A stretch of DNA of 64,000 bases from Rhodanobacter ginsengisoli (GCF_042657065.1 NZ_JBHSNF010000001.1:1488001-1552000); one strand, 5' to 3'. Positions 1 to 8,718 are shown, counted from the stretch's first letter. Notes: generated from the letters alone by a model not told the origin. Program-made: numbers and translations.

Positions 1-89
1 AGGTGGATTGACGGCGGGGCAGGCAGGTTGCCGGCGGGGTTCGTCGATTTCCGTGGGGCGGCGGCAGGCCCATGCGGAAGTCGTTACCG

Positions 90-890
90 TCAGCGGGCGA
101 GGAACAACGGCAGCGTCGCGTGACCAAGCAGCCATCGCGTGGCACCACCCAGGACCAGCTCGCCGATCCGTGAACGGCCCCAGGCTCCCATGACCAGCAG
201 GTCGGCTTGAAACGAAAGGGCCGCATCGAGCAATGCCGATCCCACGTCGTGCTCGGTCGGGAACGGCTGCCATGGGGCTTCGATACCGTGCCTGCGCAAC
301 CATCCGCGCAACGGCAGCGGCGGCGGGCTGATACCCGGCAGGCCCGCGCGTTCGCCGTCCAGCACGTGCACCACCGAGGCCTGTGCCAGCAGCGGCAGCG
401 CGGCCTTCACCGCATGTGCCGCCTCGGCCGACCCATTCCAGGCGATCAGCACGCGCTCGATGTGCAATTCGCGATGCCAGACATCAGGTATGAGCAGCAT
501 GGGGGCGGCATCCGCAAACAGCGTGCGGGTAATTTCGTCCAGGCCGGCCGGTGCATCCGGGTCGCTGATGCGCAATTCACCGATCACGAAATCCGCCAGC
601 CGCGAGCGCTTGGCCAGTGCCTCGACATGGATGCCGCGGATCACCTCCCAGTCGCCGGCAATCCCCGCTTCCCGGCATAGTCCCAGCCACCAGTCGCGCC
701 GGCCACGCGCCTCCTTCTCCGCTTCGGCGAGCAGGGCGATCGCATCGGGTACCGCCAGCAGCGAGGGATACACGGTCACCAGCTCCAGGCCGGTGAGAAA
801 GGCCTGCTGTCGGCGGGCCAGCGCCAGTGCGCCGCGCAGCGTCGGTGAATCGGGTTCCGTCCGTCCGGCATTGACGATGAGATCGAGCAT
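90..890 (-). CDS. Tandem-type universal stress protein (UspA family)
   Basis: The 266-residue protein is about twice the length of a single Usp domain, so it looks like a tandem Usp protein. The C-terminal half ends with the nucleotide-binding signature G-x2-G-x9-G followed by GAT (from MGAWGRS), which in the family binds ATP; the N-terminal half lacks a clear copy. An upstream in-frame ATG exists at 920, but the ATG at 890 is preceded by a GTGGAA ribosome-binding site and begins with the typical MLDLIVNAG strand. An FNR-type box lies 57-70 bases upstream. In Pseudomonas several Usp proteins are induced by the FNR homologue Anr and help anaerobic survival; a similar role here is inference. 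Confidence 0.85.
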   Translation of the reverse strand: MLDLIVNAGRTEPDSPTLRGALALARRQQAFLTGLELVTVYPSLLAVPDAIALLAEAEKEARGRRDWWLGLCREAGIAGDWEVIRGIHVEALAKRSRLADFVIGELRISDPDAPAGLDEITRTLFADAAPMLLIPDVWHRELHIERVLIAWNGSAEAAHAVKAALPLLAQASVVHVLDGERAGLPGISPPPLPLRGWLRRHGIEAPWQPFPTEHDVGSALLDAALSFQADLLVMGAWGRSRIGELVLGGATRWLLGHATLPLFLAR

Positions 891-946
891 GGGTATTCCA
901 CGATGGCGTACTGGCAACATCCTGCATCAGTCGCGGCCAGGCTCAT

Positions 947-960
947 TTGACTACGATCAA
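947..960 (-). promoter_or_regulatory. FNR/Anr-type operator upstream of the usp gene
   Basis: Read on the minus strand the site is TTGATCGTAGTCAA, nine of ten matches to the FNR consensus TTGAT-N4-ATCAA. Its centre (953.5) would be at -41.5 for a start near 912, with a weak -10 (CAGGAT) at 919-924. That is the geometry of a class II FNR-activated promoter for the usp gene. A gene for an FNR-type protein begins about 170 bases away on the other strand. Binding is inferred. Confidence 0.65.
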
Positions 961-1126
961 TACGGATCGACAGCTTCGTTGCCCCCGTCACCGCAGCTCT
1001 CGGCGGGTGCGCCGACGGGCCGGAATGGTGCCGCCGTCGAGGTCATCCCGGTGAGGTCGACGGCCCGACCCGGTGTCATCGCCCGGCCGGGAGTGCCATA
1101 GTGCGATATAGTCGCAATTGTTCCCA

Positions 1127-1927
1127 ATGGATTTGCCCCTGGCGTCCCGCTCCCCGGCGATGACGATGATGGAAAACAGCCCGATCCCTATCGATCTCGA
1201 TCATCTGCGACGCAGTTGCGGATCGTGTGCGCTCCATGAGTTGTGCCTGCCAGCGGGCATCGGGACGGATGACCTCGAATTGCTGGACGCCACGGTACAC
1301 GACAAGCGCGCGCTCGATCGCGGCAAGACGCTGTTCCGGCAGGGCGAATCATTCCATGCGCTGTACGTCGTGCGCTCGGGTTCCCTGAAGAGCTTTGTGG
1401 AAAGCGCCGGCGGCGACCTGCAGGTGCTCGGGTTCCATCTGCCCGGCGAGATCGTGGGCATCGACGGCCTCACCAGCGATCACCACATGTGCAGCGCCGA
1501 GGCGCTCGAGCGCACCAGCATCTGCGAGCTGCCCTACGCGCAACTGCAGCACGTCACCGGTGCGGTCCCGGCGCTGCATCGCCAGCTGATGCGGGTGGTC
1601 AGTCGCGAGATGGTGGCCGAGCACGAGCACATGGTGATGATGGGGCGGCAGCAGGCACAGGAGCGGCTGGCGATCTTCCTGCAGGGCCTGGCCGTTCGCT
1701 ACGCGCGGTTGTCGCGTGATCCGGCGACGCTGACGCTGCCGATGTCACGCTATGACATCGCCAACTATCTGGGCCTGGTGATGGAGACGGTCAGCCGACT
1801 GTTCAGCCGGATGGAGGCGGCCGGCATTCTCTCGGTGAACCGCAAGGCCGTGCGGATACTGCGCCCCGACCTGCTTGCGGAGCTGTGCGGTCAATCCGGC
1901 ACGCCGTACGCCGATCACGCGGACTGA
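1127..1927 (+). CDS. fnr: FNR-type oxygen-sensing transcriptional regulator
   Basis: A 266-residue Crp/Fnr regulator. The N terminus has the FNR cysteine pattern C-x2-C-x5-C (CGSCALHELC) plus a fourth cysteine in the SICELP segment, the four expected ligands of an oxygen-labile [4Fe-4S] cluster. A cNMP-type beta-roll follows, then a dimer helix and a C-terminal winged helix with the recognition segment YLGLVMETVSRLFSRM, in which E, S and R match the FNR residues that read TTGAT half-sites. The start is uncertain: ATG 1127, ATG 1160/1166 and TTG 1118 are all in frame and none has a strong ribosome-binding site. It lies divergent from a usp gene carrying an FNR box, suggesting a small anaerobic regulatory unit. 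Confidence 0.92.
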   Translation: MDLPLASRSPAMTMMENSPIPIDLDHLRRSCGSCALHELCLPAGIGTDDLELLDATVHDKRALDRGKTLFRQGESFHALYVVRSGSLKSFVESAGGDLQVLGFHLPGEIVGIDGLTSDHHMCSAEALERTSICELPYAQLQHVTGAVPALHRQLMRVVSREMVAEHEHMVMMGRQQAQERLAIFLQGLAVRYARLSRDPATLTLPMSRYDIANYLGLVMETVSRLFSRMEAAGILSVNRKAVRILRPDLLAELCGQSGTPYADHAD

Positions 1928-2028
1928 GTGACACCCGGCAGCGCGTGTGGGGATTCCACCAGTACTCGCCCTCACGTCCGGCGCCATGCTGCAAGGTGAT
2001 GCCGGTGCGGAACGACTGCAGCAAAACG

Positions 2029-2055
2029 AAAAAGGCCACCGGGTAAGGGCGGCCT
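2029..2055 (-). terminator. Intrinsic terminator after tRNA-Pro
   Basis: On the minus strand an AGGCC/GGCCT stem encloses a GC-rich loop and is followed by a run of five T. It begins about 17 bases beyond the CCA end of tRNA-Pro. Confidence 0.65.
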
Positions 2056-2071
2056 AAGTCGTTGCTTTTCT

Positions 2072-2148
<77 letters not shown>

Positions 2149-2161
2149 TGGGAAGCCGCGT

Positions 2162-2190
2162 ATCTTAATCGCCACGCGGGGGCTTGGCAA
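2162..2190 (-). promoter_or_regulatory. Sigma-70 promoter of tRNA-Pro
   Basis: On the minus strand TTGCCA (2185-2190) and TAAGAT (2162-2167) are separated by exactly 17 bases. Transcription would begin near 2155, seven bases before the mature tRNA. Confidence 0.75.
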
Positions 2191-2315
2191 CAGGTTCGAT
2201 GCATCGGCTTCTCGATCCGGCCGCGGATGGCCCATGCCGTTCTGCTAATCTTGACGGCTGCCGTCGCGCGGTCTGCCGTCAGACGGAATGTCCCCCATCG
2301 TCAGTAGAGGATTCC

Positions 2316-3701
2316 ATGGCGCTTACCCCGGCCCGCACCATGCCCGGCGTGCTCGAGCTGTTGCCGCTCGACCAGATCGCGTTCCAGCGCATGCTCGACA
2401 CGATCCGCCGCAATTACGAGCGCTTCGGCTTCCTGCCGATCGAGACGCCGGTGATCGAATACTCCGACGTGTTGCTGACCAAGACCGGTGGCGAGACCGA
2501 GCGCCAGGTGTATTTCGTGCAGTCGACTGGCGCCTTGAATGCCGGCAAGGTCGATGAGGGCATGCCCGAACTGGCCCTGCGTTTCGACCTCACCGTGCCG
2601 CTGGCGCGCTATGTCGCCGAACACGAGCGCGACCTCAGTTTCCCGTTCCGCCGTTACCAGATGCAGCGCGTCTACCGCGGCGAGCGCGCCCAGCGCGGGC
2701 GCTTCCGCGAGTTCTACCAGTGCGACATCGACGTGATCGGCAAGGACGCGCTGTCGGTGCGTTACGACGCCGAGATTCCGGCAGTGATCTACAGCGTATT
2801 CCGCGAACTGGCGATCGGCCCGTTCACCATCCACCTCAACAACCGCAAGTTGATGCGCGGTTATTTCGAGAGCCTGGGCATCGCCGACAGCGAACAGCAG
2901 ATGCTGGTGCTGCGCGAGGTCGACAAGCTCGACAAGCGCGGCGCCGACTACGTGCGCGAGACGCTGACCGGCGAGGCGTTCGGCCTCCCCGCCGAAGTGG
3001 CGGCGAAGATCCTCGCCTTCGTGCAAGTGCGCTCGACCTCGCTGCAGGATGCGCTGGGCAAGCTCGATGCCCTCGGTCAGGGCCCGGAAGCGATGGAGCA
3101 GGGGCGCGCCGAGCTGAAAGAGGTGCTGCGGCTGATCCATGCCTTCGGCGTACCGGAAACCCACTACGCACTGAACCTGTCGATCGCGCGCGGCCTGGAC
3201 TACTACACCGGCACGGTCTACGAGACCACGCTCAACGAGCATCCGCAGATCGGCTCGATCTGCTCGGGCGGGCGCTACGAGAACCTGGCCAGCCAGTACA
3301 CCAGGTCGCAGCTGCCCGGCGTGGGCATCTCGATCGGCCTCACCCGGCTCTACTGGCAGTTGCGCGATGCCGGCCTGATCAACACCGCGGCCAGCACCGT
3401 CGACGTGCTGGTGACGCAGATGGATGAGGCGCAGCTGCCGGCCTACCTGGCGCTGGCCGGCGAGTTGCGTCATGCCGGCATCGCCACCGAGGTGGTGCTG
3501 GAAGGCGGCAAGCTGGGCAAGCAGTTCAAGTACGCCGATCGCGCCGGCATCCGCTTCGTGATCGTGCTGGGCGAGGACGAACTGGCCAAGGGCGTGGTGA
3601 CGGTGAAGGACCTGCGCCGCGAAGACCAGTTCGAAGTGCCGCGGAGCGAATTGATCAAGACATTGCGCGTGGAGCTGGAGCAGGCCGCCGTGATGGGTTG
3701 A
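2316..3701 (+). CDS. hisS: Histidine--tRNA ligase
   Basis: A 461-residue class II aminoacyl-tRNA synthetase that charges tRNA-His. Motif 2 is near residue 120 (YRGERAQRGRFREFYQ) and the histidine-specific signature ARGLDYYTG is near residue 290. A C-terminal anticodon-binding domain follows (VDVLVTQMD onward), which separates it from the synthetase-like regulator HisZ. The ATG at 2316 is chosen because TAGAGG lies just upstream and the family N terminus begins there; in-frame codons further upstream overlap the tRNA promoter region. hutH follows after 54 bases on the same strand, so both may be cotranscribed. Confidence 0.96.
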   Translation: MALTPARTMPGVLELLPLDQIAFQRMLDTIRRNYERFGFLPIETPVIEYSDVLLTKTGGETERQVYFVQSTGALNAGKVDEGMPELALRFDLTVPLARYVAEHERDLSFPFRRYQMQRVYRGERAQRGRFREFYQCDIDVIGKDALSVRYDAEIPAVIYSVFRELAIGPFTIHLNNRKLMRGYFESLGIADSEQQMLVLREVDKLDKRGADYVRETLTGEAFGLPAEVAAKILAFVQVRSTSLQDALGKLDALGQGPEAMEQGRAELKEVLRLIHAFGVPETHYALNLSIARGLDYYTGTVYETTLNEHPQIGSICSGGRYENLASQYTRSQLPGVGISIGLTRLYWQLRDAGLINTAASTVDVLVTQMDEAQLPAYLALAGELRHAGIATEVVLEGGKLGKQFKYADRAGIRFVIVLGEDELAKGVVTVKDLRREDQFEVPRSELIKTLRVELEQAAVMG

Positions 3702-3755
3702 TTGTTGCCACGGCCCGGCGGAACACACCACGCAATTCCATCGAATGAGGCAACA

Positions 3756-5657
3756 GTGAGCACTACCGACAACATCGTTCTCGACGGCAACAGCCTCACC
3801 CGCGCCCAGCTGGTCGCGGTCGCATGCCACGGCCGCAAGGTTTCGCTGGCCCCGGCCGGACTCGCGCGCGTGCGGCGCGCCGCCGATTTCCTGGCCGAAA
3901 AGGTCAGCTGTGGCGAGCCGACCTATGGCGTCACCACCGGCTTCGGCAGCAATGCCGACAAGCTGCTCGGCGCGCATCGCCTGCGCGACGAATTGCCGGG
4001 GGGGAATCCGCATGCACCCGAAGGCACGCTGCTGGAGGAACTGCAGCACAACCTGATCATCACCCACGCGGTCTGCGTGGGTAAGCCGTTCGGCGAGGAC
4101 GTGGTGCGGGCGATGCTGCTGATCCGCATCAACACATTGATGCGCGGTCATTCCGGTATCCGCGTCAGCACGCTGGAGGCATTGACCGCGATGCTCAATG
4201 CCGGCGTGGTACCGGTGGTGCCGGAGAAGGGTTCGGTCGGTGCCAGTGGCGACCTGGCACCGCTGTCGCATCTGGCGATCGTGTTGCTCGGTGGCGGCGA
4301 GGCGTTCTACCGCGGCGAGCGGATGAGCGGCGCCGAGGCACTGCAGCGCGCCGGCCTCGCGCCGATCCGGCTGTCGTTCAAGGAAGGCCTGGCGCTCAAC
4401 AACGGTACCGCGCAGATGCTGGCGACCGGCGTGCTGGCGCTGGACCGGCTCGAGCAGTTGCTGGATACCGCGGACCTGGCGGCGTCGATGACGCTGGACG
4501 CGTTTGCCGGGCGCAGCGGCGCGCTGCGGCCGGAGGTGCACGCGCTGCGTCCGCATCCGGGGCAGGTCGAGACGGCCGCGCACGTGCGCGAGCTGCTGGC
4601 CGGGTCCACCCTGCTGGATATTCCGTATCACCTGGTGCCGCGGTTCAAGCCGTGGTGCGCCGAGGCGTGGAGCGAGCCGGACGATCAGGCGCTCAGCTTC
4701 GATATCGGCTGGGACTGGGTGCCGGCCAACCAGCGCCACGGGCGCGAGGCGTTCTACAGCCGCTTCCTGCCGTTCAAGGGCGGCAAGAAGCATCAGCCGC
4801 AGGATGCCTACAGCCTGCGCTGCATGCCGCAGGTGCATGGCGCGGTGCGCGATGCCTGGGCGCAGGCGTGCCGGGTGTTCGACATCGAACTGAATTCGGT
4901 CACCGACAATCCGCTGATCTTTCCCGACAACGACGACGCCCGGTTCATCGAGGAGCAGGTGATCTCGGCCGGGCATTTTCACGGCATGCCGCTGGCGCTG
5001 GCGATGAGTTACGTGAAGGCGGCGATCCCGGTGCTGGCCTCGATCTCCGAGCGGCGCCTGAACAAGCTGGTGGATTCGGCCACGAACGACGGCCTGCCGG
5101 CCTTCCTGACCGGCAACGAGGACGGCACCGATTCCGGCTTCATGATCGTGCAGTACACCGCCGCAGCGCTGGTCAACGACCTGGCCACGCGGGCGCATCC
5201 GGCCAGCGTGTACTCGCTGCCGACCAGCGCGAATGCCGAGGACCATGTGTCGATGGGCGCCAACGAGGCGCGCCACGTGCTGGAGATGACCGAGGATCTC
5301 GGTCACGTGCTGGCGCTGGAGCTGTACACCGCGGCGCAGGCACTGGATTACCGCCAGGCGATGCTGAATGCGGCACGCCGCCTGGCCAGCCGCGGCGGCT
5401 GGCAGGCGCTGGCTGGCAAGATCGCCAATGCCCCGCGTGAAGACCACCCGCACTACGCGCAGTTCGTCGCCGAGCTGCAGCAACTCGCCGGCGCGCTGGC
5501 CGGCGCCGACGATTTCCACGCCGGTGTCAGGGTGCGCGATGCCCATGCGGTCCTGCGTCGGCACATCGGCTTCATGCACCGCGACCGCGCGATGGACGGT
5601 GACGTCGGCAAGGTGTGCGAGCTGGTACAGCAGGGCGCGTTCCGCCCGGCGGCATGA
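3756..5657 (+). CDS. hutH: Histidine ammonia-lyase, long form
   Basis: Predicted to deaminate histidine to urocanate using an MIO cofactor formed from Ala163-Ser164-Gly165 (GSVGASGDLAP). Family active-site elements are present: TYGVTTGFG, the histidine of LIITHAV, NNGTAQ, QDAYSLRC and the glutamate of SANAEDHVSMG, which favours histidine over tyrosine or phenylalanine. The protein is 633 residues, against about 510 for typical HutH. Residues of roughly 285-348 hold about 50 extra residues, Trp/Phe/Arg-rich, just before QDAYSLRC, and the C terminus is also longer. The GTG start follows an ATGAGG ribosome-binding site with 5-base spacing. No other hut gene is nearby, so the in vivo role is uncertain. 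Confidence 0.88.
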   Translation: MSTTDNIVLDGNSLTRAQLVAVACHGRKVSLAPAGLARVRRAADFLAEKVSCGEPTYGVTTGFGSNADKLLGAHRLRDELPGGNPHAPEGTLLEELQHNLIITHAVCVGKPFGEDVVRAMLLIRINTLMRGHSGIRVSTLEALTAMLNAGVVPVVPEKGSVGASGDLAPLSHLAIVLLGGGEAFYRGERMSGAEALQRAGLAPIRLSFKEGLALNNGTAQMLATGVLALDRLEQLLDTADLAASMTLDAFAGRSGALRPEVHALRPHPGQVETAAHVRELLAGSTLLDIPYHLVPRFKPWCAEAWSEPDDQALSFDIGWDWVPANQRHGREAFYSRFLPFKGGKKHQPQDAYSLRCMPQVHGAVRDAWAQACRVFDIELNSVTDNPLIFPDNDDARFIEEQVISAGHFHGMPLALAMSYVKAAIPVLASISERRLNKLVDSATNDGLPAFLTGNEDGTDSGFMIVQYTAAALVNDLATRAHPASVYSLPTSANAEDHVSMGANEARHVLEMTEDLGHVLALELYTAAQALDYRQAMLNAARRLASRGGWQALAGKIANAPREDHPHYAQFVAELQQLAGALAGADDFHAGVRVRDAHAVLRRHIGFMHRDRAMDGDVGKVCELVQQGAFRPAA

Positions 5658-5683
5658 TTCCCCCCCTCAACGGAAGCAAGACC

Positions 5684-6085
5684 ATGAGCCTGATCCAGAC
5701 CCCGGTGTCGTACGGTGAACTGATCGACAAGATCACCATCCTCGAGATCAAGTCGCGCCGCATCACCGACGAGGCCAAGCTGGTCAACGTGCGCAACGAG
5801 CTGGATCTGCTCAAGGCCACCTGGGCGAACGACAGCGCTTCGCAGACCGACATCGGCAGCGAGCGCGCGCGCCTGTTCGAAGTGAACGAACTGCTGTGGG
5901 ACATCGAGGACAAGATCCGCCTGAAGGAGCGTGCGGCGGAATTCGACCAGGAGTTCATCGAGCTGGCCCGCTCGGTGTATTTCCGCAACGACGAGCGCGC
6001 GGCATTCAAGCGCGAGATCAACCTCAAGCTGGGCTCGCAGCTGGTCGAGGAAAAGTCGTACCAGGACTATACGCAGCAGAAGTGA
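5684..6085 (+). CDS. DUF6165-like small protein
   Basis: A 133-residue soluble, highly charged protein with long predicted helices: the N-terminal YGELIDKITILEIKSRRI segment, then a heptad-like LLWDIEDKIRLKERAAE stretch. There is no signal peptide or membrane segment. It resembles, from memory, the DUF6165 family, whose function I do not know. The ATG is preceded by GGAAG with 7-base spacing, and the gene follows hutH by 26 bases. It is convergent with a lipopolysaccharide-type glycosyltransferase, so a link to core synthesis is possible but unproven. Confidence 0.75.
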   Translation: MSLIQTPVSYGELIDKITILEIKSRRITDEAKLVNVRNELDLLKATWANDSASQTDIGSERARLFEVNELLWDIEDKIRLKERAAEFDQEFIELARSVYFRNDERAAFKREINLKLGSQLVEEKSYQDYTQQK

Positions 6086-6092
6086 GTGGAGG

Positions 6093-6131
6093 GGAGTGGG
6101 AAATGAGTGCGGTACGCTCGTTTCTCACTCC
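6093..6131. repeat. Intergenic hairpin repeat, copy 1
   Basis: Arms 6093-6109 and 6115-6131 pair over 17 positions, the three departures from perfect being G-T, with a 5-base loop CGGTA. A similar element (shared GTGAGAAATGAG-like left arm and CTCGTTTCTC right arm) is at 53711-53768. It lies between two convergent genes and overlaps the stop codon of the glycosyltransferase, so it may act as a terminator here. Confidence 0.65.
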
Positions 6132-7162
6132 TTGTCGTTCATTCCTGCTTCCAGGCGTTCGATCACGTCGTCCACGCCGATCAGGTCCATCACGCCGGGC
6201 TTCTCGATCTTGCTGCCCCAGGGAATCTCGCTGGCCGGCTTGCCCAGGTACTTGCGCGCGGCCTCGTCGTACTTGTCCACGCACCAGCGGCGATCGGAGT
6301 AGGGACCGGAGCGGTGCGGGTTGCTCGCCGCGTGCAGGCCGAGCACCCGGGTGCCGACCGCGTTCGCCATGTGCATCGGGCCGGAGTCGGGCGTCAGCAG
6401 CAGTTGCGCGCGGCCGAGCAGGGCCAGCAACTTCTTCAGCGTGTCCTTGCCGGTGAGGTCGAGGGGGCGCGATCTGCACGCCGCCAGTACGGCATCGGCC
6501 ATGTCGCGTTCCAGGCCGGAAGGGCCGCCGACCAGGGCCACGCGCCAGCCGCGTGCGGCGGCGTGGTCCATCACCGCGGCATAGCGCTCCGTTCGCCAGT
6601 TGCGCAGTACGTGGCTGGAGGTCGGGCTGACCAGCAGGGTCGGCGTGTCGCCCGGCAATTGCGCCGCGGCCCAGGCCTGTGCCTCGTCGGGAATCGGGAT
6701 ATCCCAGCGCACGCGGGTCTGTTTCAACCCGAGCGGCTCGCAGAAGCTGCCGATCGCGTCCAGCACGTGTTCGCCGCTGCGCGCGGGAATGCGCTCGTTG
6801 ACGACCATGCCGTGCAGGTCCTTCGAGCGTGCCCGGTCGTAGCCGATCCGCCGCTGCGCGCTGATGCCCAGACTCAGCAGGTTCGAGCGCAGCGCCACCT
6901 GCATCTGCAGCAGCGCATCGAACCGCCGGCCGCGCAGCGCCGCATGCACCGCGCGCATGCCGGACCAGCCCGCGGCCTTGTCGAACGTGACGAACTCCAC
7001 ACCGGGCAGGTCACCGACCAGCTTGCGCTCGAGCTTGCCGATGATCCAGGTCAGCGAGGACTGCGGCCACGCCTGTTGCAGGGTGCGCACCAGGGGCACC
7101 ACGTGGGTGACGTCGCCGATGGCGGAGGTGCGCAGCAGGCAGATCGAGGAAGTGGCGCTCAT
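6125..7162 (-). CDS. Glycosyltransferase family 9 (LPS heptosyltransferase-like)
   Basis: A 345-residue GT-B protein. The N terminus ICLLRTSAIGDVTHVVPLV and the C-terminal DSGPMHMANAVGTRVLGL are typical of ADP-heptose:lipopolysaccharide heptosyltransferases, which add heptose to the inner core at the inner membrane. Which heptose is added cannot be told. ATG 7162 (MSATSSICLL) is chosen because the conserved strand starts there; ATG 7177 is possible, and longer forms would run into the divergent gene. The neighbour is a Kdo kinase gene on the opposite strand, about 50 bases away, which supports a core oligosaccharide role. Confidence 0.88.
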   Translation of the reverse strand: MSATSSICLLRTSAIGDVTHVVPLVRTLQQAWPQSSLTWIIGKLERKLVGDLPGVEFVTFDKAAGWSGMRAVHAALRGRRFDALLQMQVALRSNLLSLGISAQRRIGYDRARSKDLHGMVVNERIPARSGEHVLDAIGSFCEPLGLKQTRVRWDIPIPDEAQAWAAAQLPGDTPTLLVSPTSSHVLRNWRTERYAAVMDHAAARGWRVALVGGPSGLERDMADAVLAACRSRPLDLTGKDTLKKLLALLGRAQLLLTPDSGPMHMANAVGTRVLGLHAASNPHRSGPYSDRRWCVDKYDEAARKYLGKPASEIPWGSKIEKPGVMDLIGVDDVIERLEAGMNDKE

Positions 7163-7214
7163 CGGGCTTGGGCTCATGGGGCCTGGGTTAGAATCATGAC
7201 GGGAATCACCGGGC

Positions 7215-7946
7215 ATGATGATGCAGGAACGGATGCACAGGGACACCAGGGGCGCGATTCTGTTCGACGCCGCGGTGTCGCCACAAGTCGGGCATGACTG
7301 GTTTGCTCCGGAATACTGGCGCGAACGCGATGCATTGCGCATGCAGGCCGGCGGTCGTGGTGGTGTGGCGATCGTGCTGACCCCGGTCGGTGAATGCGTG
7401 TTGCGGCATTATCACCGCGGCGGGTTGGTGGCCGCGCTGATGGGCGATCGCTATCTGTGGCTGGGTGCCAGCCGTACGCGCCCCTTCAGGGAATTCCGGC
7501 TGCTGGCCGAGATCGCCCGGCTGGGCCTGCCCGGGCCGCTCGTGCTGGCGGCACGCTATTGCCGGCGCGGGCTGGTCTACAGCGCCGACCTGATCACCCG
7601 CCGCATCGCCGCCGCGCAGACCCTGGCCGAGTGCCTGGCCACGGGGCAACTGGACGAAGATCTGGCCGAAAAAGTGGGTGCCCTGGTTGCCCGCTTCCAT
7701 CGGGCCGGCATCTGGCATGCCGATCTGAACGCCCACAACGTGCTGGTGGCGCCGGACGGCCTGTATCTGATCGATTTCGATCGCGGCCGCCTGCGTGCGC
7801 CGGGCGTGGCCTGGCAGCAGTCCAACCTGCGCCGGCTGCGCCGCTCGCTGCTCAAGCTGGGCGCCGCCGGTGAGGGCGAGGCAGCTTTCGAGGCCACCAT
7901 CTGGCAACCGCTCCTCCATCGCTACGGGCGTACCCTGACCCCATGA
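7215..7946 (+). CDS. kdkA: 3-deoxy-D-manno-octulosonic acid (Kdo) kinase
   Basis: A 243-residue small kinase fold protein. The catalytic loop is H168-A-D170-L-N-A-H-N175 and the metal-binding DFDRGR follows near residue 187, the pattern of KdkA enzymes that phosphorylate Kdo of lipid A precursors with ATP. Length matches the family (about 240-250). Several ATG codons occur at 7215, 7218, 7221 and 7233, so the exact start is unsure. The stop overlaps the next start (ATGA), implying translational coupling with the MBL-fold gene. Confidence 0.9.
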   Translation: MMMQERMHRDTRGAILFDAAVSPQVGHDWFAPEYWRERDALRMQAGGRGGVAIVLTPVGECVLRHYHRGGLVAALMGDRYLWLGASRTRPFREFRLLAEIARLGLPGPLVLAARYCRRGLVYSADLITRRIAAAQTLAECLATGQLDEDLAEKVGALVARFHRAGIWHADLNAHNVLVAPDGLYLIDFDRGRLRAPGVAWQQSNLRRLRRSLLKLGAAGEGEAAFEATIWQPLLHRYGRTLTP

Positions 7947-8701
7947 ACTGGCATCTGCACTTTCTGGGCGTGGGCGCTGCGCACGCGACGACCCTCGGTT
8001 CATCGTCGGTGGTGCTTGAGCGCAATGGCGTGCCGCTGCTGCTGGTCGATTGCGGCCCCGACACGCTGGACCGCTACGTCGCTGCCTACGATGCGCTGCC
8101 GCCGGCGGTGTTCATCACGCACACCCACATGGATCATGTGGCCGGGCTGGAACAGCTGTTCTTCAAGCTGTGGTTCGACCCGCACCTGCGCGGCACTACC
8201 CGGTTGTTTGCCCACGCCGGCCTGATCCCGTGGTTGCAGACGCGCGTGGCGGATTACCCCGGCGCGCTGGCCGAAGGCGGGGTCAATTTCTGGGAAGCCT
8301 TCCGGCTCGTGCCGTGCACGCGCGGCTTCTGGCTGGACGGGCTGTGGTTCGACGTATTCGCCACGCGCCACCATGTGCCCGGCACTTCGTATGGCCTGGC
8401 GCTGGACGGCAGCTTCGTCTACACCGGCGATACCCGGCCGATCCCCGAAGTGCTGGCGCGTCATGCCGCTGGCGGCGAACTGATCGCGCACGATTGCAGC
8501 CTGGTCGGCAATCCCTCGCATACGGGGATCGACGATATCGAGCGCGAATACCCCGAGGCATTGCGCTCGCAGCTGCTGCTGTACCACTACGGGAGTGCCG
8601 CCGATGGTGCCGCGCTGGCTGCACGAGGCTGCCGCATCGCCGGTGCCGGCGAGCGGGTCGCGGTGGCCGCACCCTCGGCGCCGCGGGGCGATGCGGGCTG
8701 A
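7943..8701 (+). CDS. MBL-fold metallo-hydrolase
   Basis: A 252-residue metallo-beta-lactamase-fold protein. The metal motif is H60-T-H62-M-D64-H65, with a later histidine in TRHHVPG, an aspartate in YTGDTRP and a C-terminal histidine in LYHYGS, enough for a dinuclear metal site. The overall form resembles RNase Z/arylsulfatase-like hydrolases, but the substrate cannot be deduced. It overlaps kdkA by 4 bases and probably shares its transcript. Confidence 0.82.
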   Translation: MNWHLHFLGVGAAHATTLGSSSVVLERNGVPLLLVDCGPDTLDRYVAAYDALPPAVFITHTHMDHVAGLEQLFFKLWFDPHLRGTTRLFAHAGLIPWLQTRVADYPGALAEGGVNFWEAFRLVPCTRGFWLDGLWFDVFATRHHVPGTSYGLALDGSFVYTGDTRPIPEVLARHAAGGELIAHDCSLVGNPSHTGIDDIEREYPEALRSQLLLYHYGSAADGAALAARGCRIAGAGERVAVAAPSAPRGDAG

Positions 8702-8718
8702 AGACGAAACCTGTTCGC

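Noticed and set aside
2301..5579. Open frame of over 1000 codons on the minus strand across hisS-hutH
   Set aside because: It is antisense to two clearly conserved genes; long stop-free antisense frames are common in high-GC DNA and its translation resembles no family.
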